This document shows, piece by piece, positions 54,016-64,000 of a DNA stretch of 64,000 bases. The DNA comes from Micrasema longulum. Taxonomy: Eukaryota; Arthropoda; Insecta; Trichoptera; Brachycentridae. Positions within the stretch are counted from its first letter, which is position 1, and each line of letters begins with the position of its first letter. The stretch is from the NCBI GenBank assembly GCA_022494885.1, contig JAGVSM010003594.1, forward strand, positions 1-64,000, in the 5' to 3' direction. The notes below the pieces were generated by a model that was given only the letters and a program-made list of their open reading frames with translations, was not told the origin of the DNA and ran no database searches. A program made the translations under genes and the position numbers.

Positions 54016-54970
54016 CGTAGTGTCCGATCAAAGGTTCGGTTTCAGTTTAAGCCAGTTTAAAATTTCGCCTCTGCCAAAACCTGCGGTCGGAATGTGTCGG
54101 GTTACGTTCGGCTGTACTCAAGAAGACAATTAGCAAATTTCGGATTGTTGTCCATTCAAATAATTATGCCAATGTCTAACATAATAAAATAAAGTGATTC
54201 TGTGATTTGTTGACTAAAGTTAGTAGCTCTAAGATCTTCCATTTGTAAATTTTTGTAGTTATTTTAAAGTTGTTAAGTTAGAAACATTGAACACAGAGAA
54301 TTTATATAAATTATCTAACACTAATATATACGGCACACACTATTGAAAAATCAGATTATGTCATATAAATTTACAAAGAACAAAAAAAAGACGAGTTTAA
54401 GATGAATAAGTCACTCAGATACCAAAATAATATAAAAATTTCTAAATTCCACACAAGTCAGGTCAAAACCGTTTTCTTTTCAAAAGAAAAAAAAAATTAA
54501 ATACTCTCCCCAATGAACTACAAACTTTAAAAATTAATAAATTAAAAGTAAATTTGATGAAAAATTTGAATCCCTAGGAAAAACAGTTTTCTATTTTAAT
54601 TAGTATTACTGTATTATTTTTCTTTTTATATGGTATAATTAAAATAAAATTCTCAAGCAAATTCGAAATTCTTTAAATTATTAAATACATATAATAGTTT
54701 AAGCACACGAGCTAGTTTTTCTCTTTGGAAAATAAAAGATACAACGTTAAATAATTAGAAAAGTAGATTGTACAGAAAAAAAAAAACACGCAGTTATGTA
54801 ATTATATTAATCAATAAGAAAAAGTATTTGTGATTTTTACAGCTATTACATTAAAAATAACAATATTAGAACCAATAAAAAAAACCCACTGTAAATCTAA
54901 TAATACATAATATGTTAGAAAAGATTTTACATAATTGAATAGATGCGATGTTTCTACTTACATGTGTGTA
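54016..54970. other. AT-rich spacer, nothing recognised
   Basis: No coding family or shared repeat seen. Confidence 0.5.
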
Positions 54971-55540
54971 TGTTTTTTTATTTTTATTTACAATTTTAAA
55001 AAACCCGTTAGGGTTACATTATAAATTTAATATTGTCTAGTCATTTTATGTCTCGTCTAGTCTAGTTAGTTCAGTCATCATGTGCTTTTTCAGATTGATT
55101 TTAAATTTGTTTCCAGTAAAAGTTTTCAAGTAGTAAGGTAGGTCGTTGTAGTGTTTAAGTCCATTATGTAGTATTTTTGACTGTCCTGTGTTTGTCTTTG
55201 CTTTTTCAACATGATAGTGTTGTTGTTGTCTGGTGTTATATTTGTATATGTCAGCATTTTCGACTAATATTATGTCGTCGTCTTGTATGTTTCCCAGTGT
55301 TATTTTGTGCACAATTTTTAAGGTCTCAATTTTAGTCAAGTAGTTTATGTCAAACTGGTGTGTTTTTTGTACAGTTCAGTCGTAGAGGTCAGGTAGGGTA
55401 GGTTGTATGTTAGTTTAAGAATTTTATTTTGTTGTCTTTGTATTCTTGTTATGTCTGTCTTGTTGCCCCAGAAGGCGATCATGTAACTCAATTTACTTAA
55501 AGGGTGTGTGTGTGGGTGCTTAGTATAAAACAATATATAT
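54971..55540 (-). pseudogene. LINE-A relative, C-terminal fragment
   Basis: The minus strand reads 'MIAFWGNKTDITRIQRQQNK', 'ILKLTYNLPYLTSTTELY', a frameshift near 55,345, then 'IETLKIVHKITLGNIQDDDI', 'YKYNTRQQQHYHVEKAKTN', 'GLKHYNDLPYYLKTF', 'FKINLKKHMM'. Colinear with LINE-A at 15.6 kb (RQQNKILKL…LPYLT) but diverged. The 3' tail carries the AACCCGTTAGGGTT stem and T-rich end at 54,971. Confidence 0.8.
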
Positions 55541-55914
55541 TTGAAAACGTGAATTAATATTGTAAAGGGTATTGGAGAGAGCTTAGTAAGAGGTTTGATT
55601 ATTAAAAAAAAATATTTATGCCTACTTCCGAAACCTTTTTAAAAATATTTTCGTTAACTAATGTTGTAATTGTATTTTTAAAACGTATGGTCAATTTCAA
55701 AACCTCATTCTGAAAACGGGCATTTTATTTTAAAATTTTATTGATACATATTGAATGAATAATATGCAACGAGTCAAAAGCAGACAATGTAATGTCAAAA
55801 ATAAAACATGGTAAGATTAATGTATGTTAATTATAAAAAAAAAAATTAAGGAATATATGAGAACTTGCTGATGAATTGTATGCTTACAATTTAGCAGGGC
55901 ATTAATTTTAAGAC
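55541..55914. other. AT-rich spacer, nothing recognised
   Basis: No supported feature. Confidence 0.45.
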
Positions 55915-56335
55915 TAGATCTCTTAGACGAATGTGTGGGAAATCAATGTATGACAGGGTTACGAATGATGAAATCAGGCGAGAGTGTAAATCTGAGACAA
56001 GTATAATTGATAAGATTAAGAAAGGGTCTCTGAGATGGTTTGGTCACGTTGAACGAATGGACGACGAGAGAATGGTGAAACAAGTATATATGGCAAAAAT
56101 GAACGGCAACGTTAGACGAGGACGACCAAGGAAGACGTGGCATGATCAGATAAACCAAAATCTTAAGTCTGGTCATGTCAAAAGCAGACAGAACCGAAGG
56201 GCATGTATGACAAGATGTATGAATGTGAAAGAGGCTAGGATTGTATGTCAGGATAGACGTGTGTGGCGGTCTATTCTCTCTGCCTACCCCTACGGGGAAA
56301 TGGCGTGATGGTAGTAGTAGTAGTAGTGTAAATAT
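55915..56335 (+). pseudogene. LINE-B C-terminal fragment, best preserved copy
   Basis: A single open frame (55,931-56,308) encodes 'MYDRVTNDEIRRECKSETSI', 'IKKGSLRWFGHVERMDDERM', 'RRGRPRKTWHDQINQNLKSG', 'VCQDRRVWRSILSAYPYGE' and a TGA, followed by a (TAG)n/(GTA)n microsatellite. The GHVERM and GRPRxTW motifs define the end of RTE-like LINE ORF2. Absence of internal stops over 125 codons suggests a fairly recent copy, though everything upstream is truncated. Confidence 0.88.
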
Positions 56336-56354
56336 TTTTGAAAAAAATTAAAAA

Positions 56355-56450
56355 CATGCAGCTAATGACAGGTCATTAGCCCTGTAAATGACTAAACTTC
56401 TATATTCCCTTCTATAAAATATTCTTCTTCTCTGCTGTGATGTATAAATT
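56355..56450 (+). repeat. R repeat copy, partial
   Basis: 'GCTAATGACAGGTCATTAGC', 'CCTGTAAATGACTAAACTTC', 'TATAAAATATTCTTCTTCTC'. Confidence 0.65.
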
Positions 56451-57654
56451 TAAATTATATTTAGTCATATAAAACTTTTAGTAGGCACATTTTTTTATGA
56501 GATTTTTTAGATTTTTTGGATGGGGCGGTTTCAAAAGAACAGCGGTTTTAAATTGACGCAATCGTTTCATTTCCTAACTTCTTATCAGACTTAAGTCTGT
56601 GTGTGCTGGGGGCTGAAAGGAATGCCAAAATAAGGCAACGGACGCAACCTCGGATTACAACTGTCATCAAGCGGAGGCCTCGTCTATCTATTATTACATT
56701 TGCGCTCATGTTATAAACATGAAGTATTCAAATTTAAATAGATCCTCAGCCTCCATGTTACCTTGATACTATCATTAACGTATAATACATACCTGTATAG
56801 AATTACGTGTTTGGTTATGAAATTTTTTGTTCATTTATGCAACACAGCATATGTTCAAACACACTTTTTTATAAATTAATTTGTTCCAATTAGGAACACA
56901 GTAATTTTTCAAACATTTTTAAAAATATTTATTTTAAGAAAATAATGAAATGCGTCTAACTGAATATACTTCTTATTAAAACATAAATTGTTAAAAAAGA
57001 ATATATATTTATTTTCCACAATAATAGTATTTAATTAAGTATTAACATTTCATGAACATTAATAACATTTGCATGATGTAAATAAAGATGCAGGTAGTAA
57101 TTAATAATCAAATTTGTATCTTCCTCATGTCTGTTATTTTGTTTAATTTAATATTTTTTATGCAGATAAATGTTTTTATTTGTTACAGATATTTTGTGTT
57201 TTTTTATTTATCCTTTTTGATGTTTTTGTTTTAAAAAAATATGCATTACGATGTATTTTGTTATATTTTTTCACTGTTTTATAATAATTATGTAAAAATT
57301 AATTGAACCGTAAATAAATTCATGAATAAATCATATAAAAATCTCGAAGGTCGATGAAAAAAAAATTCATTAAGAGAATTTGTTATCAATAATAAAAAAA
57401 AATACAAAAAAACTAAAAGAAACTTAAATATTCGAGTAAAATAATAATTAAGGTGCCCAAATAATAATATTTTCTTTGATTTCGCAAACCATCTCCATTA
57501 CCAGAAAATCTAATGGAAAAAAAGGCACTGGATTAAAAGTTCCTAATTTTGAAAATGAAATATGAAAATTAGACTACTTAGAAATCTTAAAATAAATAAA
57601 GCGAATAACAATAGTAAAAAAATAATAAATTACTAAAAAAACAATATTTCCTTT
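56451..57654. other. Spacer, nothing recognised
   Basis: 56,570-56,720 is less AT-rich and unassigned. The rest is AT-rich. Confidence 0.45.
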
Positions 57655-57850
57655 TGTCCGTTCCTGTCTAGTTTTAAAGATAGAAAGCCCGTTACTCACT
57701 TGACTCACGCACGAAAGGTTCCGGGTTCGATTTCCGGTGAGATCACAAAAATTTAATATGATTTTTCTTAAGCTTATTGATATTTTTATTTTTCTGTGTT
57801 GTAATTTACCACTGCAATTAGGCCTCCTGGCCTGTTGTGGTTTTAAAAAA
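57655..57850 (+). repeat. SINE3 copy
   Basis: A head containing 'ACTCACGCACGAAAGGTTCC' and box B GGGTTCGATTTCCGG, then 'AATATGATTTTTCTTAAGC' and the tail 'TTAGGCCTCCTGGCCTGTTG'. Confidence 0.78.
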
Positions 57851-58009
57851 AAAGTGTAAAAAAGCATTGAAGTGGCGACATTATCAAGTCTTTTTTCTAA
57901 AAATCAAAAACTTTGTTTCAAAAACGGAAAAAAATCTAATTCATAAAGTTTATGTAAAAACTAAAATATGTCATATGCAAAAACTATGGGAAACAGGAAA
58001 ATAAAATAA

Positions 58010-58245
58010 TAATCCGCTTTACTTCAAGGCGGACTTATCCCCACTCGTTCAGGATTGTCTTTTTTAAGGAATTTTACTTGAAAGCTGCATCGTGTCTAAA
58101 ACATTATTCCAAGGTTCTTGCTTGTTCTATTTCACACAGAAAACTGTAGTATTAATCTGGGCCCAGACACGGAAATTGGAGTACCGATACTGTGCCCTAT
58201 GCACCATTGGGTGCGAACTGGGATTTTTTTTAAAGTAGTAAACTA
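58010..58245 (+). repeat. 'S5' repeat inserted in LINE-A
   Basis: 'TTCAAGGCGGACTTATCCCC', 'AAGGAATTTTACTTGAAAGC', 'TCTTGCTTGTTCTATTTCAC', 'GAAAACTGTAGTATT', and at the end 'GTGCCCTATGCACCATTGGG'. A second copy lies at 62,640-62,885. The last motif is shared with SINE1 tails, so S5 may be a SINE using the same 3' end. Confidence 0.7.
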
Positions 58246-58489
58246 AAACTAATCAAAATGACACAAGAAGACTTTAAAGACAGCAAAATAAAATATTTAA
58301 GTTAGTATATACCGATGTACTAAATATATAGTACATAAATATTATTGTTTGGCTTTATAAACATGTTTACCTTGTACAATTTGAAATTGTCTTTTTGAAA
58401 AATGTATATCTTTTAAATCAACTAAAATGTGTTTTAAATAAAAATTTAAAATTTAAAAAATATATCATGAGCTATATATATAAAATATA

Positions 58490-58989
58490 TCATGAGTTTT
58501 AGTCCCAACACTTATGTATGGAAGTGAAACATGGAACTGGCAGAGGAAGGATGAAAGCTGAGTGAACGCGGTTGAAATGCGATCTTTTAGACGAATGTGT
58601 GGGAATTCAATGTATGACGGAGTTAAGAATGATGAAATCAGGCGAGAGTGTAAATCTGAGTCAAGTATAATTGATAAGATTAAGAAAGGGTCTCTGAGAT
58701 GGTTTGGTCACGTAGAACGAATGGATGACGAAAGAATGGTAAAACAAGCATATATGGCGAAAATGAACGGCAACGTGAAACGTGGATGACCAGGGAAGAC
58801 GTGGCATGATCAGATAAACCAAAATCTTAAGTCTGGTTATGTCAAAAGCAGACAGAACCGAAGGGCATGTATGACAAGATGTATGAATGTGGAAGAGGCT
58901 AGGATTGTATGCCTTGATAGACGTGTGTGGCGGTCCAGTCTCTCTGCCTACCCCTACGGGGAAATGGCATGATGGTAGTATCATGAGCT
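58490..58989 (+). mobile_element. LINE-B insertion with a 9-bp target-site duplication
   Basis: 5'-truncated LINE-B ('YDGVKNDEIRRECKSESSII', 'IKKGSLRWFGHVERMDDERM', 'YMAKMNGNVKRG', stop, then 'RVWRSSLSAYPYGEMA' in line) ending in GATGGTAG. TATCATGAG occurs directly before it (58,491-58,499) and directly after it (58,979-58,987), which marks a target-primed insertion into LINE-A. Confidence 0.8.
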
Positions 58990-59335
58990 CATTAACAGCA
59001 ACTAAAGAACCCTTTTAACAAACTAAGCAATTACATTAATATAACTAAACTCTTCAAGCTAGAAACCTTAAAAATTATTCTTAAATTAGCCACTGATGTA
59101 ATTGTAGATGAAGAACTAAAACTTGATAAAAAAATAGTAAATATGGACACAATACGAGAATATCAGGAAATTATTATATACAACCTTCTAACACGAGACA
59201 AGGACAGTCAAGAATGATAAACCGGGGACTGAAATTATACAATAAACTACCAGACATAACTAAACAAAAGACTCAGACAAACTTTTCAAAAGATGTAAAA
59301 AATATTATTGTCAACAACAGAGTATGAATAGAAAA

Positions 59336-59861
59336 TTATATATAATTTTTTGTAAAATGAGGTTTCAAACAAATTTTCATGTAAAAAAAAAACGTCAAAC
59401 TGGAAAGCGTTTTTTTATTTTGTATTAAAAATAAATTATCATGCAAACTTTTTCATATAATTATATTAAATATATTTTTATTAGTTTCGAGACGCACAGA
59501 GCCTCGTTTGAACTTTTACCCGGATAAATTGAAATCGAGACGTAATAAAACTCGACCTACTTAAGAAATGGCGCGGCATACTAACTGGCTAGGTATAAAT
59601 GTTCTAGTTTAGGTACTACATAAGTAGGTACGCTAGGTAGGTGCGAGGTACACCTACCGCGACGCTTAAGAAGAACGGTACAAGTACCTAGTTCGATGTA
59701 TCAATATTAACCCTTTAACCTCTAAAAACGGATACAATCCCTTTTATTTATTTTAAAAACACAAACATGTGCAGAAATTTTCATTTTTTTTGCTGTCATG
59801 TTATGGCGAGAATTTGTCAAACCTATCAAACCTGTGGTATGGAACTTGCAGATTTTTTTTT
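59336..59861. other. Spacer with a GTAGGTA-rich patch
   Basis: 59,590-59,700 contains several GGTACC/GTAGGT-like words and is less AT-rich. No family recognised. Confidence 0.4.
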
Positions 59862-60406
59862 TTTTACATAATGTTAATTGTACATTACGGGCTTGTTGGC
59901 GAATAGCAATTTATTCCAACCAACAAATAAAATAAAAGTTTTAATTTTATAATTCATGTTAAAATATATTCAAAAGAAAATGAAGATAAAAAAAGCTAAG
60001 GAAATATAAAAGTACAAATAAATGTATTTGTGTATAAATTACCTTTCATAAATACCATTACTCAATAGGAAAAAGGAAAAAAAAGGAAAGAGGAAAGGAG
60101 GAGAGATCAAGGAAGAGAAAGGAGATGTTTTTTTAGACGTGATTTAAACAGAGATAATGTAGTAACATCTTTGATGGTGGATGGGAGATGATTCCACAGT
60201 CGAGCCGCATGGACACTATATGAGTTAGAGAAGAAAGAGAAATTGTGGATGGGTATTAAGAGAGTGTCTTGAGAATTAGAACGAAGAGGTAAACCATGAA
60301 CTGATAAGCGTTGAAATTTTTCACGCAGGTATATAGGAGCGTTAGGACTATAAAGTACATTGAACAGAAGTGAGAGGGATGTTTGTATGCATCTATCAGT
60401 TCCCAT
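59862..60406 (-). pseudogene. LINE-C C-terminal fragment
   Basis: An open frame from 60,406 to 60,107 reads 'LLFNVLYSPNAPIYLREKFQ', 'RLSVHGLPLRSNSQDTLLIP', 'SFFSNSYSVHAARLWNHLPS', 'TIKDVTTLSLFKSRLKKHLL', then the 3' tail to a T-run at 59,850-59,862, the minus-strand poly(A) end. It is the cleanest LINE-C copy. The first residues of the frame are flanking sequence. Confidence 0.85.
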
Positions 60407-60567
60407 ATGACCAATGCCTGTTCCGATATGTTGCGGTGAAAAATAAATGCCTATTTTTTAAAAATAATATAAATTTAGATGATATTATAATTATTAAATA
60501 TTTTTCAAAATACTCGTACATACATACTGGCCGAACTTCGTGAATTTAAGTTGTTTAAATAATTTTA
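60407..60567. other. AT-rich spacer
   Basis: Nothing recognised. Confidence 0.4.
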
Positions 60568-60805
60568 TCAGCCTCGTGATGTAATGGTCAGCGCGTTAAC
60601 CAACTATGTAAGGGGTCTCGGGTTCGATTCCCGACACGGTTGAAATGAAATATTAATTTTAAATGGTGTTTTCACACTTGATTATTTCTTAGTCCCTGGA
60701 CTGGTACCTGAAACGTAAGACTGATCAGCTTACCTTCATAAAAAAAAATCAGAACTCGATGCAATTGGTTTACCAATGCAGTAGCAATGGAATGATGATG
60801 AAATA
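60568..60805 (+). repeat. SINE1 copy
   Basis: GCCTCGTGATGTAATGGTCA (box A), GGGTTCGATTCCCGACAC (box B), then 'GGTACCTGAAACGTAAGACT', 'GCTTACCTTCATAAAAA' and a (GAT)n-like end. Confidence 0.9.
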
Positions 60806-61149
60806 AAATTATTATACATTATATTGTACACTTTTACTTAAAAATAATAATAAAAATTCGTTTTCAACCATAATATACAATTTTTATGGATACAAATTAA
60901 TAAAACAAAGGTATGCATGACTAAAAGTTTGACTTATTGCCTCTAGAAATTTCTTACATTTTTTTTCAGGCCAGTTTTTTTGGCCATTAATTAGCTGAAA
61001 TTTTGGCGCAGACGAAATCTGCAAAACTGTGAATTATTGAGATCTAAACGGAGAGAGAAAAAATTTCCAAAAATAAAATATGGATGGCAAGACATTTAAA
61101 ATTGATGTGAAGTGTTTTAGTAGGTTGAGTAGGAATAATAATTCAGTCC

Positions 61150-61380
61150 GGTAAATCTCACCCTCATTTATAAAGGTTTTGATTCTTTTACTTCGCGAAA
61201 GTCGATGGTAGAGTTGAGGGAATGCGGATGTCTAAACTTCGGCAGCATGATGAATGTTACACAAATTTTTAATCGGTCACCTAAACTAACCAGCGACAGG
61301 TCATAAGCTCTGTAAATGCTCGGACTTCTATATTCTCTTCTCAAAAATATTTTCCCTTTCTGTTGCAACAATTTTTAATG
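61150..61380 (+). repeat. R repeat copy
   Basis: 'GAGTTGAGGGAATGCGGATG', 'GGCAGCATGATGAATGTTAC', 'CGACAGGTCATAAGCTCTG', 'CCCTTTCTGTTGCAAC'. Confidence 0.7.
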
Positions 61381-61894
61381 TTTTCACATTCACGCGTTGT
61401 CAAAGGGTCAAGTGTTATATTCATACTGTGGGCGTTGTTATTGGTAACTTTTGTAGCCCTTACAAATTACTTAAGCATACATACCACATAGAATCCATTG
61501 AAATTGAGGGCAAAGAAAGTAAATTTCATAAATTAAATTACAAGTCTGGCATTTAATTTATTTTATGGTATTTTAAAACTACGAATTTGATCTAGATTCG
61601 AGAACTTATTACATTCAAATAAATAAATAATCATATTATCGGTTAAAGAAGTATATCGATCGCTCTTACGTATATTGTTGTAACCCACAAAATTTAGATT
61701 CTATTTTTAAATGTATTATGTCTATGTATTATTCTGTATTTTTAGTTCCAAAAAAAAATTTTGCAAATATTCACGTTTTTTTGAGACGCAAATTTGTCGT
61801 ATCTCATATTTTTTTAGAAAGTATACTATTGTATGAACCCTTGCGGCAATTTTCACGGGACGAATGAGATGACCGTAAGTGGCATAAGTATCTA
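61381..61894. other. AT-rich spacer, nothing recognised
   Basis: Short ORFs only. Confidence 0.4.
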
Positions 61895-62045
61895 AATTTA
61901 TTTCAACAGAGAGGGAAAACATTTTTTAGAAGGGAATATGGAAGTCTAGGCATTTACAGGGCTTACAACCTGTCATTGGCGGGTTTAAGTAGCCACTTTA
62001 CACACTGTGTAACATTCACCATTTTGTCCATGTTTGAACAAACAT
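61895..62045 (-). repeat. R repeat copy
   Basis: 'TTTCAACAGAGAGGGAAAAC', 'GGGCTTACAACCTGTCATTG', 'GGTTTAAGTAGCCACTTTAC', 'TGTGTAACATTCACCATT'. Confidence 0.75.
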
Positions 62046-62639
62046 ATTCAAAACATATTCAAGTTTTTACTTATTCACTAGCCATTTGGCTATTCTTTAA
62101 TTTTAATTGTATTATTTTCCTCTATTTTCTAGTTAAGTTTTTTCTTCTTCTAATATTTTTAAAGCATCAAAAACAAAATAATATATGTTCATTATTTTAT
62201 ACGTATTATGTCTGTACTCTTTAATTTGATTAATAATTAAAACTAATGTCTGAGCCCCCGATGACAAAATATTATTTAATAATTTATTGAGACAAAATAT
62301 GTTCCAATATTCTGTTTTCTTTATAATGTATTTAAATTGTAGTAATGTGTGTATTCTATTGATGAAAGACTATATGAAAAAAAAAAAGTTGGTCTACATT
62401 CCGATTAATACTGAACAAAAATACCTTTAAATCCTTTTCCTGTAAAATCCCGTTTTGTGGGTTAAGATATTATACGTAGGAAATGTCGGTATTTAGGGTA
62501 AGTTGACGGTGATGGTAAAGTAGTTGATCGTATTGTCCCAGCGTTTTGTCCTGTGGGGTCGAGGCTGTCCACGGAGCTGGGACATGACAATATTGCCATA
62601 TCTATTTAGAAAAAGAAACTAGAAGTTCAGGCAAGGTAG
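62046..62639. other. Spacer, nothing recognised
   Basis: AT-rich until about 62,500, then a short less AT-rich stretch (GGGTCGAGGCTGTCCACGG) of unknown origin. Confidence 0.4.
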
Positions 62640-62890
62640 GCGAACTTATCTCCATATCTTCAAGGCGGACTTATCTCCACGCGTTTTCGATTGTTTTCTT
62701 TAAGGAATTTTACTTGAAAGCAGTATCGAGTCTAAAACACTACTCTACGGTTCTTGCTTGTTCTATTTCACATAGAAAACTGTAGTATTTTACTGGGCCC
62801 GGATACGGAAATTGAAGTACCGATACTGTGCCCTATGCACCAATGGGTGTGGGCAGGGACGTTTTTTTATAAAGTAGTAAACTGAATCAA
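62640..62890 (+). repeat. 'S5' repeat copy
   Basis: Second copy of the 58,010-58,245 repeat with the same motif order and ending ('GTGCCCTATGCACCAATGGG', then 'AAAGTAGTAAACT'). Confidence 0.7.
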
Positions 62891-62965
62891 TGTTGACTGT
62901 TTTATTTTAGTAAATTTAAATAAAAATTAATAGTAGATTTTACATTTATTTAAATAAAAATAAAA

Positions 62966-63395
62966 TACCGTTTTCATAATTGACCCAAATATTGAATCTT
63001 TGGGGGGCATTTTCAACGAGTTGTAAATAACTGATTATTCATAATCATCATTATTGACATTCCGCATCAAATGATGCATAGAACACCGCATTAGTAGACC
63101 AATCGCAGCATTTCTTAATCATTTTTGTAACCTGAAGATAAGATAATCAGTTTTACGGTGGTGCTAGTCTAGAGAATATAAAATATTGTAGCGTAAAATA
63201 CATTTTAAAATATAATACATTTCATGTCAGCCATGTTGGGAATCGAACCCGAGACCTCTTCCTCGGTAGGCAAACGCGCTGACTACTACACCACGAGGTC
63301 ACCATAAGAAAATGTGAATCAAGTTGGGGTACAGTGCGATTCGAACCTCTGATCCGTGAGTCAACGACAATAGCCATGGGACCACAACAAGATTT
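62966..63395 (-). repeat. SINE2 copy split by a nested SINE1
   Basis: The tail half (62,966-63,044: ATTGACCCAAATATTGAA, CATTTTCAACGAGTTGTAA) and the head half (63,304-63,395: GAATCAAGTTGGGGTAC, box-B complement TTCGAACC, GGACCACAAC) are the two parts of one minus-strand SINE2. They are separated by a SINE1 at exactly the point where intact copies are continuous. Confidence 0.85.
63045..63303 (-). repeat. SINE1 copy nested in SINE2
   Basis: Minus-strand head GACCTCGTGGTGTAGTAGTC and box-B complement GGGAATCGAACCCGAGAC, with the body to the (TCATCATTATTG) tail at its left edge. CATAA occurs at both borders and may be the target duplication. Confidence 0.85.
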
Positions 63396-63419
63396 TTTGT
63401 TTATTCATTTATTTGTTGA

Positions 63420-63900
63420 TGGTTTTAATCCATTTAAAAAATAGCAAACACAAATCTTTATAATACATACAGGCACAATTGAATAAAATTAAAATAAAAT
63501 AAAGCTAGGATCAAAATTAATAATAATTACTACATCAAGACAAGATCTGGTCTATTTTAGTGATTGTTTAAATCTAGAAAGACTTGAACCAAAAAAGTCC
63601 AGATCTTGTTTCAAGTTTACAATGCAACACAATCGGGACATTGGTGCATGCAAGCCATAGTTTGCGCTGTGCTGATCAAGGAACAGCACGTCATATTTCG
63701 CAACCGGCGGATCGGAACATTGAATGCCACTTGTTCCAGTAACGATGAAACATAAAATAAGCTATTCAGTAAATTAAACATAAATATGGAGTCAATGTTA
63801 TTTCTACGTTTTTGTAGACTTGGGATTTTTAACGTTGACTCCATTTCTCCGTAAGTTACTTGCATTGACCGGTTTCGGAACTCTAAATGCTAGCTGGCTA
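63420..63900 (-). pseudogene. LINE C-terminal fragment
   Basis: The minus-strand frame 63,865-63,617 reads 'IPSLQKRRNNIDSIFMFNLL', 'NSLFYVSSLLEQVAFNVPIR', 'RLRN', corresponding to the i.SL..RR.….fl.kllng..…pelL..i.FnVP.R..R end of jockey-type LINEs. The region left of it is a 3' tail. The ORF start is chance. Confidence 0.65.
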
Positions 63901-64000
63901 TTACGTCACAGTGCTGGCAGACGAAATGTATAAACTGTCTCGTGAATCAGTTACAAAGAATAACAAAATTGCCTTGAACTAATTGTATAATCTGTTTTCG

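Larger units (their letters stand above)
57870..59335 (+). pseudogene. LINE-A copy broken by layered insertions
   Basis: Segments colinear with 15,560-16,110 are found at 57,870-58,008 ('VCHMQKLWE'-type), 58,248-58,316 (AATCAAAATGACAC…, RQQNKI region) and 58,993-59,330 ('LINRGLKLYNKLPDITKQKT' and the stop at about 59,326). The gaps hold a 230-bp repeat (58,010-58,245), an AT-rich piece (58,317-58,489) and a LINE-B copy. About 15 bases of LINE-A are missing at the second break. The order shows that LINE-A landed first. Confidence 0.82.

Overview
The window looks like intergenic DNA from an insect (at least an arthropod) nuclear genome. It is strongly AT-rich, has no operons or bacterial signals, and contains spliced genes with GT/AG introns. 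It is crowded with tRNA-headed SINEs, 5'-truncated non-LTR retrotransposons (LINEs), Penelope-like elements, and piggyBac, hAT, Tc1/mariner-like and ISL2EU/Harbinger-type DNA transposons. I recognise no ordinary host gene; every supported coding region belongs to a mobile element. I cannot name the order with confidence.

Layout. 1-17 kb: old LINE 3' ends and three recurring SINE families, named here SINE1 (tRNA head, long body ending near a 'CCCTATGCACC' motif), SINE2 (tRNA-like head, tail with an 'ACAACTCGTTGAAAATG' motif) and SINE3 (tail with 'AGGCCTCCTGGCCTG'). There is also a dispersed non-coding repeat, R, marked by 'TTACACAGTGTGTAAAGTGG', a 42-bp-stem hairpin at 6.3 kb, and a terminal-inverted-repeat element at 13.7 kb with a LINE inside it. 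17-29.3 kb: an 'A' segment (17.05-19.2 kb), then a large palindrome. Its left arm is a piggyBac-type element with a nearly complete transposase broken by two frameshifts. Its right arm is the same element inverted and deleted for most of the transposase. The centre is the palindromic GTAC, split by an inverted copy (B) of segment A.

29.4-35.1 kb is the best preserved module: a THAP-domain exon spliced to a 515-codon DDE transposase with an intact D-D-E triad (+ strand), convergent with a three-exon SWIM zinc-finger/YqaJ-nuclease gene (- strand). I interpret the pair as one ISL2EU-type DNA transposon that encodes a transposase and an accessory exonuclease. The THAP exon and exon 2 of the nuclease gene carry small frameshifts, so this copy is probably dead or very recently dying.

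35-50.4 kb: LINE 3' ends, two Penelope-like (GIY-YIG) remnants, each followed by hammerhead-ribozyme-like motifs, an R-repeat cluster at 42.5-44 kb, a long-inverted-repeat TA-flanked element at 47.8 kb, and a short hAT relic (49,556-50,341) bounded by a perfect 8-bp target duplication. 50.4-64 kb: more LINE 3' ends, a 256-bp inverted-repeat element at 53.1 kb, a layered insertion stack at 57.9-59.3 kb, and a SINE1 nested in a SINE2 at 63 kb.

The elements do not form a host pathway. They record successive transposition layers whose order can be read from what interrupts what. The parts that plausibly act together are the ISL2EU transposase and nuclease, and the Penelope C-termini with their ribozyme-like termini.
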